Shown here in pieces: positions 34,035 through 42,185 of a DNA stretch of 64,000 nucleotides; within the stretch, counting starts at the first letter, position 1; each line of letters starts with the position of its first letter. The DNA lies in assembly GCF_003667315.2 (NCBI RefSeq), contig NZ_RCTZ02000022.1, positions 1-64,000 of the forward strand, given 5' to 3'. The position numbers and the translations under genes were made by a program. The notes under the pieces are model-generated. The model was not told where the DNA came from, ran no database searches, and saw nothing but the letters and a program-made list of their open reading frames with translations. This DNA comes from Tropicibacter alexandrii. GTDB taxonomy: Bacteria > Pseudomonadota > Alphaproteobacteria > Rhodobacterales > Rhodobacteraceae.

Positions 34035-34920
34035 CGTCACCCATTCCGCCGCCCGCACCCAGTCGCGCACCGGCCAGATCGTGCTGCGCTGGCTGCTGTA
34101 TGTCATCCTGTGCCTGTTCGCCGTCTACTACCTGATGCCGCTCTTCGTGATGGTCACGACCTCGCTCAAGAGCCTAGAGGAAATCCGCACCGGAAGCCTC
34201 GTGGCCCTGCCCCGCGAGATCACCTTTGACGCGTGGAAGACCGCGTGGTCCGGGGCCTGCACCGGCATCCAGTGCGACGGCGTGCGCCCGTTCTTCTGGA
34301 ACTCGGTGCTGATCGCCGTGCCCGGCGTGCTGATCTCGACCCTGCTGGGCGCGCTGAACGGCTATGTCGTGGCGCAATGGCGGTTCAGGGGCGCGAACAT
34401 CATCTTTGCCCTGATGCTGTTCGGCTGCTTCATCCCGTTTCAGGTCGTGCTGCTGCCGATGGCGCGGGTGCTGGGCCTGATGGGCATCGCGGGGACGATC
34501 CCCGGCCTGATCTTCGTCCACGTGGTCTACGGGCTGGGCTTCACCACGCTGTTCTTCCGCAACTACTACGTCACCATCCCGGCCGAACTGACCAAGGCCG
34601 CCAAGGTGGATGGCGCGGGGTTCCTGCGGATCTTCTGGTCGATCTTCCTGCCCCTGTCGCTGCCGATCATCGTCGTCACGGTCATCTGGCAATTCACCCA
34701 GATCTGGAACGACTTCCTGTTCGGCGTCTCGTTCAGTCAGGCAGGCACCCAGCCGATCACCGTGGCGCTGAACAACATCGTCAACTCCACCACCGGCGTG
34801 AAGGAATACAATGTCGATATGGCCGCCGCGATCATCGCCGCGTTGCCCACCCTTCTCGTCTATGTCGTCGCCGGCAAATACTTCATCCGCGGTCTGACCG
34901 CCGGATCCGTGAAAGGCTGA
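34027..34920 (+). CDS. Sugar ABC transporter permease 2
   Basis: This 297-residue MalG-type permease begins with a short cytoplasmic tail and the helix LLYVILCLFAVYYLMPLFVMV; ELTKAAKVDGAGFLRIFWSIFLPLSLP is the EAA loop that docks the ATPase. It overlaps the first permease by 8 bp and lies four bases before the ATPase gene, so the operon is tightly coupled. Confidence 0.92.
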   Translation: MTDVTHSAARTQSRTGQIVLRWLLYVILCLFAVYYLMPLFVMVTTSLKSLEEIRTGSLVALPREITFDAWKTAWSGACTGIQCDGVRPFFWNSVLIAVPGVLISTLLGALNGYVVAQWRFRGANIIFALMLFGCFIPFQVVLLPMARVLGLMGIAGTIPGLIFVHVVYGLGFTTLFFRNYYVTIPAELTKAAKVDGAGFLRIFWSIFLPLSLPIIVVTVIWQFTQIWNDFLFGVSFSQAGTQPITVALNNIVNSTTGVKEYNVDMAAAIIAALPTLLVYVVAGKYFIRGLTAGSVKG

Positions 34921-34924
34921 TCCC

Positions 34925-36022
34925 ATGGCTCCCATCCTGGACATCCAGAACCTCTACAAGAACTACGGCACCACCGAGATCCTCAAGGATATCAACGTCT
35001 CGATCGAGCCGGGCGATTTCCTTGTGCTGGTCGGGCCCTCGGGCTGCGGCAAGTCCACGCTGCTCAACTGCATCGCCGGGCTGGAACCGATCTCTGGCGG
35101 CGCGATCCATATCGGCGGGCACGACATGACATCGGTCTCGCCCAAGGATCGCGACATCGCGATGGTGTTCCAAAGCTATGCCCTGTACCCGACCATGTCG
35201 GTGGCCAAGAACATCACCTTCGGGATGAAGGTGCGCGGCATCGACCAGAAGACCCAGACTGCCAAGCTGGAACAGGTGGCCAGACAGCTTCAGATCGAGG
35301 CGCTGCTGAACCGCAAGCCGGGGCAGTTGTCGGGCGGTCAACGCCAGCGTGTCGCCATGGGCCGGGCACTGGTGCGCGACCCCAAGCTATTCCTGTTCGA
35401 CGAACCTCTGTCCAACCTCGACGCCAAGCTGCGTGTCGAGATGCGCACCGAGATCAAAGAACTGCACCAGCGCCTCGGCGCGTCGATGGTCTATGTCACC
35501 CATGACCAGATCGAAGCGATGACCCTTGCGACCAAGATCGTGGTGATGAAAGGCGGCGTGATCCAGCAGATTGGCACACCGGCGGAAATCTACAAGCGGC
35601 CCGCCAACCTGTTCGTGGCGGATTTCATGGGCAATCCGGCGATGAACCTGATCCCGGCGCGGACCCGCACCGCTGGCGCGGGCACCGAGATCGAGATCGA
35701 CAACAAGGGTGGCGCGCCGATCATCCTGCGCGATCCCCATACGTCCAACCTACCCCCGGACGTGATCCTTGGCATCCGTCCGGAGGACATCGCCGAGCCG
35801 GGCTTTCGCGCCGCGCAATCCGCCCAAGAGGCAGAGTGCCTTGTCGACATGGTCGAACCGGCCGGGGCCGATACCTTCGTTCTGACCCATCTGGGCGGCA
35901 AGCAGGTCACCGCGCGGCTGCATTCGGAAACCGAGGCGCAGCCGGGGCAAAGGCAAAAACTGGCCTTCGATCTGAACAAGGTCAGCTATTTCGCGCCGGA
36001 CAATGGCCAGCGCCTGAACTGA
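34925..36022 (+). CDS. Sugar ABC transporter ATPase (MalK/UgpC family)
   Basis: This 365-residue protein has Walker A GPSGCGKST, Q-loop QSYALYP, signature LSGGQRQRVAMGRALVRDP, Walker B LFLFDEPLSNLDAKLR and switch His in VTHDQIEAM. After about residue 240 a TOBE-type regulatory domain follows, as in MalK. It powers uptake by the two permeases. The gene ends just before a strong hairpin and a convergent gene. Confidence 0.95.
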   Translation: MAPILDIQNLYKNYGTTEILKDINVSIEPGDFLVLVGPSGCGKSTLLNCIAGLEPISGGAIHIGGHDMTSVSPKDRDIAMVFQSYALYPTMSVAKNITFGMKVRGIDQKTQTAKLEQVARQLQIEALLNRKPGQLSGGQRQRVAMGRALVRDPKLFLFDEPLSNLDAKLRVEMRTEIKELHQRLGASMVYVTHDQIEAMTLATKIVVMKGGVIQQIGTPAEIYKRPANLFVADFMGNPAMNLIPARTRTAGAGTEIEIDNKGGAPIILRDPHTSNLPPDVILGIRPEDIAEPGFRAAQSAQEAECLVDMVEPAGADTFVLTHLGGKQVTARLHSETEAQPGQRQKLAFDLNKVSYFAPDNGQRLN

Positions 36023-36027
36023 CATTT

Positions 36028-36059
36028 CGGTCAGCGGTCCGTCATGGCGCCGCTGACCG
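36028..36059. terminator. Bidirectional hairpin between convergent genes
   Basis: CGGTCAGCGG (36028-36037) and CCGCTGACCG (36050-36059) form a perfect 10-bp stem. It separates the ABC ATPase from the minus-strand cyclodeaminase-family gene. No T-run is present. Confidence 0.55.
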
Positions 36060-36073
36060 GCCCGGCCTGACGC

Positions 36074-37009
36074 TCAGGTGTTCGAGAGGCGCCCCGCGAT
36101 ATACCGCGCGATCATCAGGTCGAGATGCGCGCCACCGCCGTTCTTGAACACCGTGATCTCGGCATCCGAGCGCCGCGCGGGCAGGTCCCGTGCCGCAAGG
36201 TCGTAGAGATCGCCAAGCACATCCGCCTCGGTCATGGCTCCGTTTGCGATGGGCGTCATCAGTTCCCCGATATGATGGACCGTCGTCTCGCGGCTGTCGA
36301 CATGGACCGCCGCGCGCGACATGAGGACGTCATCCGCCTCGCGCATCTCGGGGGTGTAGGCACCGATCAGATCGACATGGGTGCCCGGCCTGATCCAGTC
36401 GCCGTGCAGTATCGGCGCACGGGCCAGCGTCGCGGTGCTGATGATATCCGCCTGCCCGGCGACCTTAGCCAGATCGGTGACCGCCTCGACCGCGACCGGC
36501 CCCGCAAATGCCTTGGCCAGTGCCTGCGCCTGTTCGGCACGCCGCGTCCAGATCGAGATGCGCGCGAGCTGCGGGAAAACGGCGCAGTAGGCCTTGATCA
36601 GGCTGCGCGCGACCGTGCCGCCGCCGACGATCAGCAGATGGCGGCTGTCGGGCCGCGCGAGGTACTGTGCCCCAAGGACGGAATCGGCGGCGGTCTTGAT
36701 CTCGGTGACGAGGCGGCCCTCGATGATCGCCTCCAGCCCGCCATTGCGCGCGTCGAAGACCAGCATCGCCCCTTGGATCGTCGGTAGCCCCTGCCGGGGA
36801 TTGTCCTCGAAAACGGTCAGGGATTTCACGCCGAAACCCAACCCCTTGATCCACGCGCCACGGCTCAGCAGGTTGCCGTCACTTTCGCCCAGATACACAT
36901 CCCCCACCTGCGCCCGTGGCAGGCGGTGGCCCTGCCTCAGGGCTTCGACCGCATCGGGCCAGTTCAGGCGGTCGATCGTGGTCTCATACGGGATGTAGCG
37001 CGGGGTCAT
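36074..37009 (-). CDS. Ornithine cyclodeaminase/mu-crystallin family protein
   Basis: This protein has 311 residues from the ATG at 37009; the upstream extension is basic and unlikely. The family core is clear: GAWIKGLGFGVKSLTVFEDNP with the substrate-contacting Lys, an NAD(P)-binding segment LLIVGGGTVARSLIKAY, and DLIGAYTPEMREADD. Members are NAD-dependent cyclodeaminases or reductases of cyclic imino acids such as pyrroline-2-carboxylate. It is divergent from a trimethylamine-dehydrogenase-like gene; a shared role in N-methylated amino acid breakdown is possible but unproven. Confidence 0.85.
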   Translation of the reverse strand: MTPRYIPYETTIDRLNWPDAVEALRQGHRLPRAQVGDVYLGESDGNLLSRGAWIKGLGFGVKSLTVFEDNPRQGLPTIQGAMLVFDARNGGLEAIIEGRLVTEIKTAADSVLGAQYLARPDSRHLLIVGGGTVARSLIKAYCAVFPQLARISIWTRRAEQAQALAKAFAGPVAVEAVTDLAKVAGQADIISTATLARAPILHGDWIRPGTHVDLIGAYTPEMREADDVLMSRAAVHVDSRETTVHHIGELMTPIANGAMTEADVLGDLYDLAARDLPARRSDAEITVFKNGGGAHLDLMIARYIAGRLSNT

Positions 37010-37072
37010 GGGATGCAGGCTAGCCCCCAAACTGCCGCCCCTCAAGAGAAATAAACACCCGTGAACTTTCAA

Positions 37073-37101
37073 TTGACACACCTGAACAGTTTTTAAATAG
37101 T
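37073..37101 (+). promoter_or_regulatory. Sigma-70-type promoter candidate
   Basis: A perfect TTGACA (-35, 37073-37078) is followed after about 16 bases by AT-rich TTTTAAATAGT, a plausible -10. It points toward the flavoenzyme start at 37215. The AT-rich patch stands out in GC-rich surroundings. Confidence 0.45.
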
Positions 37102-37214
37102 ACCCCTATCCTGTGCCAAGGCAGACCGGTCGCCCCGATGCGCTTCCCTCGCCCGGCCAGATCACGCCGCTGCGGGTCTCCATCGGGCATGGCGGCGCAA
37201 GCAAGGGATGACGG

Positions 37215-39194
37215 ATGACCTTCAGACATGTTTTTCAACCGCTTGCCCTGCGGCACAGGACATTGCGCAACCGGGTCGTCTTTGGCGCGCACACCACGAA
37301 CATGGCCAAGGATGGCCTGCCCGGCGATCAGCATCTGGGCTATTATCTGGAACGCGCACGGGGCGGCGCGGCGATGATCGTGGTCGAACCCATGCCCGTC
37401 CATCCCGCCGCCGTGCTGACACGCGGCAATTTCCGCCCCGGCACGGATGACGTCATCGCCCCCTTCAAGCGTATCACGCAGGCCTGTCAGGCTGAGGGTA
37501 CGGTGATGATCCAGCAGCTCTACCATGTCGGCGCGCATGGCGACTGGGACAATTCGTGGAACGCCAACTGGTCGCCCTCGGGCGGGCCCAGCTATCACGA
37601 CAACGATGGCAGCCGCGCCATGTCCGAGGCCGAGATCGAGGAAACCATCGACGCCTTCGTTCAGGCCGCGATCCGTTGCCAAAAGGCGGGCTTTGACGGG
37701 GTCGAGGTCTGGGCCGCCTATCATTCTATGCTGGACCAGTTCTGGACCCCGTTTTCGAACCAGCGCAAGGATCAATGGGGCGGAAGCCTTGAGAACCGCA
37801 CCCGCATTTCACGCGAGGTGCTGCGCCGGACCCGGGCCGCCTGCGGCGAGGATTTCATCATCGGGCTGGCGGTATCGGATGACCCGACCACCGGCGTCTT
37901 TCCCGACCGTGACGAGATGGTGGAAATCGTGTCTCTCCACGATGCCGAAGAGCTCATGGATTACGTCACCGTCGGCGCGGGCAGCTATGTCGATTTCCAG
38001 AAGATCATCCCCAGCTTCCAATACCCAGAGAACCTTGGCGCCGATCTGGCAGAACGTCTGAAACAGGCGGGCCTGCGCGCCCGCGTCACCGCCGAGGCGG
38101 GCATCCGCACGCCCGACAATGCCAACGCGCTGCTAGGCGCAGGTCAGGCCGATCTTGTCTCGATCGTGCGTGGCCAGATCGCCGACCCGCATCTGGTGAA
38201 CAAGGCCGCCGGAGGGCGCAGCGACGACATTCGCGGATGCCTGTCCTGCAACCAGCAATGCTGGGGGCGCCGCAGCCGCGACTACTACATCTCCTGCCTG
38301 ATCAACCCGTCGGTCGGACATGAACATGCGTGGGGCGGAGACACCTTCACCCCCTCCCCCGCTCCGAAATCCGTGCTGGTCGTCGGCGGTGGCCCCGCCG
38401 GGCTGGAGGCCGCGCGCGTCGCGGCTGAACGCGGTCACCGGGTGACGCTGGCCGAGGCGGGGCCGGAACTGGGCGGACAGTTTCGCCTCGCCGGTTTGCA
38501 ACCGCGCCGCGCCCAGATCACCGACCTGATCGCGTGGTATGAGCGCCAGCTCACCGGGCTGCGGGTCGATTTCCGCTACAACAGCTACATGGACGCCGAT
38601 GACATCGCAGCGCAGGGTGCCGACGTGGTGATCCTCGCCACCGGCTCCCTGCCGTCGGGGACCGGGTTCCAGAAGGCCCTGCCGCAGGTGCCGGAACTGC
38701 CCGGCATCGAGACCGGCTCCGTCTGGTCGACCGAAGACGTCATGGGCCGCGCCGCCCGGCTGGGGCCGCGCGTGATCGTTCTCGACGAGGGCGGCCACTG
38801 GAAGGGCATCGGCACCGCGTGGCATCTGGCCGAAGCCGGACACGAGGTCACGATCGTCACGCCCGACCCGATGATCGCGCGCGAACTGGTCCGCAGCGCG
38901 ACTGACTTCAACGCCCGTCAGGTTCTGGCGCGGCTTGGGGTCGGCTTCGTCACCGAAAGCGCGCTGCGGCAATGGTCGGCCCAAGGCGCGCGCATCGTGT
39001 CGCTGCTGACCCGCGAGGAAAGCCACCTCGCCGCGGACTCGCTGGTTCTGGCCACCGGCAACCGCTGCGACACCACGCTGCTGGAGGCGCTTCGAGAACG
39101 CGGCATCGATGTCCGCCCCATCGGCGACGCCGCCGCCCCCCGACTGGCGGCGGCGGCCATCCATGACGGGCGGGTGACGGGACTGGCCGTTTAG
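37215..39194 (+). CDS. Trimethylamine dehydrogenase-like flavoprotein (OYE family with 4Fe-4S)
   Basis: This 659-residue protein has three parts: an FMN-binding TIM barrel of Old Yellow Enzyme type (residues 1-340), a 4Fe-4S segment CLSCNQQC and then a fourth Cys 12 residues on (YYISC), and FAD/NAD-type Rossmann domains (VLVVGGGPAGLEAARVAAERGH). That is the architecture of TMA dehydrogenase, dienoyl-CoA reductase and N-methylproline demethylase. In the barrel, AYHSM replaces the AH(G/S)Y histidine motif, and no Cys matches the FMN-linking residue of TMA dehydrogenase. A demethylase of a methylated amine is the favoured guess given sox and dmm genes downstream. Confidence 0.82.
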   Translation: MTFRHVFQPLALRHRTLRNRVVFGAHTTNMAKDGLPGDQHLGYYLERARGGAAMIVVEPMPVHPAAVLTRGNFRPGTDDVIAPFKRITQACQAEGTVMIQQLYHVGAHGDWDNSWNANWSPSGGPSYHDNDGSRAMSEAEIEETIDAFVQAAIRCQKAGFDGVEVWAAYHSMLDQFWTPFSNQRKDQWGGSLENRTRISREVLRRTRAACGEDFIIGLAVSDDPTTGVFPDRDEMVEIVSLHDAEELMDYVTVGAGSYVDFQKIIPSFQYPENLGADLAERLKQAGLRARVTAEAGIRTPDNANALLGAGQADLVSIVRGQIADPHLVNKAAGGRSDDIRGCLSCNQQCWGRRSRDYYISCLINPSVGHEHAWGGDTFTPSPAPKSVLVVGGGPAGLEAARVAAERGHRVTLAEAGPELGGQFRLAGLQPRRAQITDLIAWYERQLTGLRVDFRYNSYMDADDIAAQGADVVILATGSLPSGTGFQKALPQVPELPGIETGSVWSTEDVMGRAARLGPRVIVLDEGGHWKGIGTAWHLAEAGHEVTIVTPDPMIARELVRSATDFNARQVLARLGVGFVTESALRQWSAQGARIVSLLTREESHLAADSLVLATGNRCDTTLLEALRERGIDVRPIGDAAAPRLAAAAIHDGRVTGLAV

Positions 39195-39241
39195 CAGGTT
39201 GCGCGCCCGGGCCCGGGGACGGCGAAAACATGCCGAAAGTA

Positions 39242-39290
39242 TATTGTTCTCAGAGGGTTGAAAGCAACTCAGGCTTTCAACCCAACAATA
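39242..39290. repeat. Nested inverted repeat between convergent genes
   Basis: An 11-bp perfect stem (GGGTTGAAAGC, 7-base loop, GCTTTCAACCC) is enclosed by outer arms TATTGTT and AACAATA. It lies in the 270-bp gap between the flavoenzyme and the convergent hydroxy-acid dehydrogenase, where I see no gene. It may end transcription from both sides or be a REP-like palindrome. Confidence 0.55.
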
Positions 39291-39467
39291 CGCGTACGGA
39301 TATCGAGCCTGCTGTTCGGGGTCATGGCTCTGGGACTGGCGGCAGAGCGACATTGAGCGTTTGGGCAAGGGCGTCATCCTTGGCGTTGCGACACGGACCG
39401 ACGGCGACATCCGGAATGCCGATCGCCTGTTCAGACAGGCGCTCGACACGGGCGGCGAATGGATCGG

Positions 39468-40667
39468 CTATGCGCCCGATGGCGGGTTCACCGCCTCGCT
39501 GGGGAGGGCACCGAGGGGGTCTGTTGGTTGCTGGGCGAGATGCTCTCGACCGACATGACCAACCTGTGGCACGCCGAGTTGGCCGAGCGCGCGCACAAGT
39601 TCGAGCTTCAGTATCTCCATGGCCCGATCCGCCCCCGCCGCGCCACCGGCGCCGACACCAAAGGCCAGCGCCCGTCCGGCAAGGCAGAAATCCGCCCCGA
39701 GCGCCTTGGCCCGCAGCAGGTCCGCACCGCGCCTTATGCCGCTGTCGACGATGACGGTCATCTCTCCAGCCACCGCTTTTGCAATTGCCGGAAGCGCTTC
39801 GGCGGTGGGCGGACCAAAGGCCACCTGTCGCCCCCCATGGTTGGACACGACGATCCCATCGCACCCGATCCGGGCGCAGCGTCGCGCGTCGTCGGGATGC
39901 AGGATGCCCTTGACCACCAGCTTGCCCTTCCAGCGGGCACGCAGCTTTTCGAGGCTGTCCCATGAAAACCCGGCGGTGATCAGGGTCTTTTGCACATCGG
40001 CATAGGAGGTCGCGCTTTTCAGCAGGTCGGCATAGTTGGCCACGTTCGGCGTACCGTGCTGCAAGCTTGTCAGGGCCCAACGCGGATGCAGCGCGCATTG
40101 CGCGATGACCTCGGGCGTGAACCGGAACGGCACGGCCAATTGGTTGCGGATGTCGCGGTCGCGCTTGCCTGCGGCGGGCACGTCGGCGGTGACGATCATC
40201 GTCTCGTACCCGGCGGCTTCGGCGCGGGCGATCAGGCCTTCGGTCACGGCGTCATCGCCCGAGACGTAAAGCTGGAACATGCCGTTGCCATCAGCAGCCT
40301 CGGCCAGCTTTTCAAGCGTCGTCGAGGCGGCGGACGAGGCCACGTAGGGGATGTTCTCGCGCTTGCACAGACGGGCCAGCGTCAGGTCCGCCCCCGGCCA
40401 GAACGCGTTCAGCATCCCGATGGGTGCCATGCCGAAAGGCAAGGCATAGTCCCGCCCGAACAGCGTCACCCGCGTGTCGATCTGCGAGACATCGACCATG
40501 TAGCGCGGGGTCAGCTCGACCTCTTCGAAGGCTTCGACATTGCGGCGCATGTTGCGCTCGGATTCCGCGCCGCCATCGACAAGGTCGAAGGCAAAGCGCG
40601 GAATGCGCCGCCGCGCCATGTCGCGCAGGTCGTCGATGCAGGCGGCGCGGGCGAGCGAGCGAGGCAT
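39468..40667 (-). CDS. FMN-dependent alpha-hydroxy-acid dehydrogenase/oxidase
   Basis: This protein has 399 residues from the ATG at 40667, which shares a base with the SDR stop upstream (TGATG). The lactate/glycolate-oxidase family signature is complete: PIGMLNAFWPGADL near the N-terminus, VTADVP, KGILHPDDA, and the active-site block IVVSNHGGRQ with His and Arg, followed by DSGIRRGADLLRAKALGAD. It would oxidise L-lactate or a related 2-hydroxy acid. A lactate role fits the FAH-family hydrolase in the opposite operon if that enzyme releases lactate and pyruvate. Confidence 0.92.
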   Translation of the reverse strand: MPRSLARAACIDDLRDMARRRIPRFAFDLVDGGAESERNMRRNVEAFEEVELTPRYMVDVSQIDTRVTLFGRDYALPFGMAPIGMLNAFWPGADLTLARLCKRENIPYVASSAASTTLEKLAEAADGNGMFQLYVSGDDAVTEGLIARAEAAGYETMIVTADVPAAGKRDRDIRNQLAVPFRFTPEVIAQCALHPRWALTSLQHGTPNVANYADLLKSATSYADVQKTLITAGFSWDSLEKLRARWKGKLVVKGILHPDDARRCARIGCDGIVVSNHGGRQVAFGPPTAEALPAIAKAVAGEMTVIVDSGIRRGADLLRAKALGADFCLAGRALAFGVGAGGAAGADRAMEILKLELVRALGQLGVPQVGHVGREHLAQQPTDPLGALPSEAVNPPSGA

Positions 40668-41407
40668 CAGATCGACCACCCCCCATCGACGGCAAAGGCC
40701 TGCCCCGTGGTGAACCCGGCCATGTCCGAGGCGAGGTAACAGACCATCTCGGCGATCTCCTCGGGGGTGCCGAGGCGACCCATCGGCTGGCGCGCCTTGA
40801 AGGCCGCCAGCGCCGCGTCGAAATCGCCGGTGGCGCGCAGGCGGTCCTCCAGCGAGGGGCTTTGCACCGTGCCGGGGCAGATCGCGTTGCAGCGGACACC
40901 CTTCTGCACGAAATCGGCGGCGATGGATTTGGTCATGCCGATGATCGCCGCCTTGGACGCGCCATAGGCAAAGCGGCGCGGCGCGCCCTTCTCGCTGCTG
41001 ACGATCGAAGCGATATTGACGATCGAGCCAGTGCCATGATCCAGCATCGACGGCAGCACTGCCTTGATCAGGCGGAACATGGCCTTGGCGTTGAGGTCGA
41101 AAGACCGGTCCCACGCCGCGTCGTTGCAATCGAGGATCGTCCCGTCATGCACCCAACCGGCGCAGTTCACGAGGATGTCGATGCGCGGCTGCGCCTCGAT
41201 CAGCAGGGCCACCGCCTCGGGGTCGAGCACGTCCAGCTGGCTCGCGGTGATGCGGTCATTGCCTTGGGCCAGCGAGGCCACGCCGTCGCCGTCGATATCG
41301 GTGGCGATCACCTGCGCCCCGCGTGCCGCCAGTGCCTGCGCCGAGGCGCGCCCGATGCCGTTCGCAGCGGCGGTGACGAGGGCGGTCTTTCCGTTCAGCA
41401 TATCCAT
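40667..41407 (-). CDS. SDR-family dehydrogenase
   Basis: This protein has 246 residues from the ATG at 41407 (GAAAGGA upstream). TAAANGIGRA is the NAD-binding glycine motif, NCAGWV the structural NAG-like motif and YGASKAAIIG the catalytic YxxxK. The sequence resembles sugar-acid dehydrogenases of the 2-keto-3-deoxy-L-fuconate type. It is coupled to the hydroxy-acid dehydrogenase and follows another SDR by 10 bp, in a catabolic operon of the minus strand. Confidence 0.9.
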   Translation of the reverse strand: MDMLNGKTALVTAAANGIGRASAQALAARGAQVIATDIDGDGVASLAQGNDRITASQLDVLDPEAVALLIEAQPRIDILVNCAGWVHDGTILDCNDAAWDRSFDLNAKAMFRLIKAVLPSMLDHGTGSIVNIASIVSSEKGAPRRFAYGASKAAIIGMTKSIAADFVQKGVRCNAICPGTVQSPSLEDRLRATGDFDAALAAFKARQPMGRLGTPEEIAEMVCYLASDMAGFTTGQAFAVDGGWSI

Positions 41408-41417
41408 GTTGGTCCTT

Positions 41418-42182
41418 TCAGCGTGCAAGCCAGCCGCCATCGACGGTCACGCAACTGCCATGGCAATAAGCGGCGGCGTCCGAGGCAAGAAAGACGGCGG
41501 CCCCTGCGATTTCCGACGGCTCGGCAAAGCGGCCCGCCGGGATGCGCTCCAGCAGCGCGCGGGACCGCTCGGGATCGTCGCGCAGCGCCTGCGTGTTGTC
41601 CGTCGCGGTATAGCCGGGCGCGATGGCGTTGACGTTGACGCCATGCGGCGCCCATTCGTTGCACAGTGCCTTGGTCAACCCCAGCACCGCATGTTTGCTC
41701 GACGCATAGGCGGGCACCCGCAGGCCGCCCTGCGATCCCAGCACGGACGAGACGATGACGATCTTGCCCTTGCCTTGCCCCACCATGCGCTTGCCTGCCG
41801 CCTGAGACAGCAGCCAGACGGAATCGAGATTGACCGACATCACGCGCCGCCAGTCGTCGAGCGGCATGTCGGTGCTGTCCTCGCGGTGGATGATCCCCGC
41901 ATTGTTGACGAGGATGTCCAGCCCGCCGAGCGCGTCGGCGGCAAAGTCGATCACCTCGCCGGCGGCGGCCTCGTCCATGCCAAGGAAATCCGCGCGCACC
42001 GCGGCCCCCTTGCGTCCCATGGCGTCGATCTTGGCGATGGTGTCTTCGGGCGCGTGACTGCGATAGGTCAACGCCACATCGGCCCCGGCGGCGGCAAGGG
42101 CAAGGGCAATGCCCTCGCCAATGCCGGTTGCCCCGCCGGTGACCAAGGCCTTGCGGCCGCTCAGGTCAAACGGATTGCGCAT
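41418..42182 (-). CDS. SDR-family dehydrogenase (2-deoxy-D-gluconate 3-dehydrogenase type)
   Basis: This 254-residue SDR has TGGATGIGEGI (cofactor), LVNNAGIIHRED (NNAG), SSVLGSQGG with the catalytic Ser and YASSKHAVLG (YxxxK). The start (MRNPFDLSGRKALVTGG) and the IIHRED segment are typical of KduD-like oxidoreductases of sugar acids. It lies between the M24-fold gene and another SDR on the same strand, spaced 3 and 10 bp, so it is part of one operon. Confidence 0.9.
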   Translation of the reverse strand: MRNPFDLSGRKALVTGGATGIGEGIALALAAAGADVALTYRSHAPEDTIAKIDAMGRKGAAVRADFLGMDEAAAGEVIDFAADALGGLDILVNNAGIIHREDSTDMPLDDWRRVMSVNLDSVWLLSQAAGKRMVGQGKGKIVIVSSVLGSQGGLRVPAYASSKHAVLGLTKALCNEWAPHGVNVNAIAPGYTATDNTQALRDDPERSRALLERIPAGRFAEPSEIAGAAVFLASDAAAYCHGSCVTVDGGWLAR

Positions 42183-42185
42183 CGC

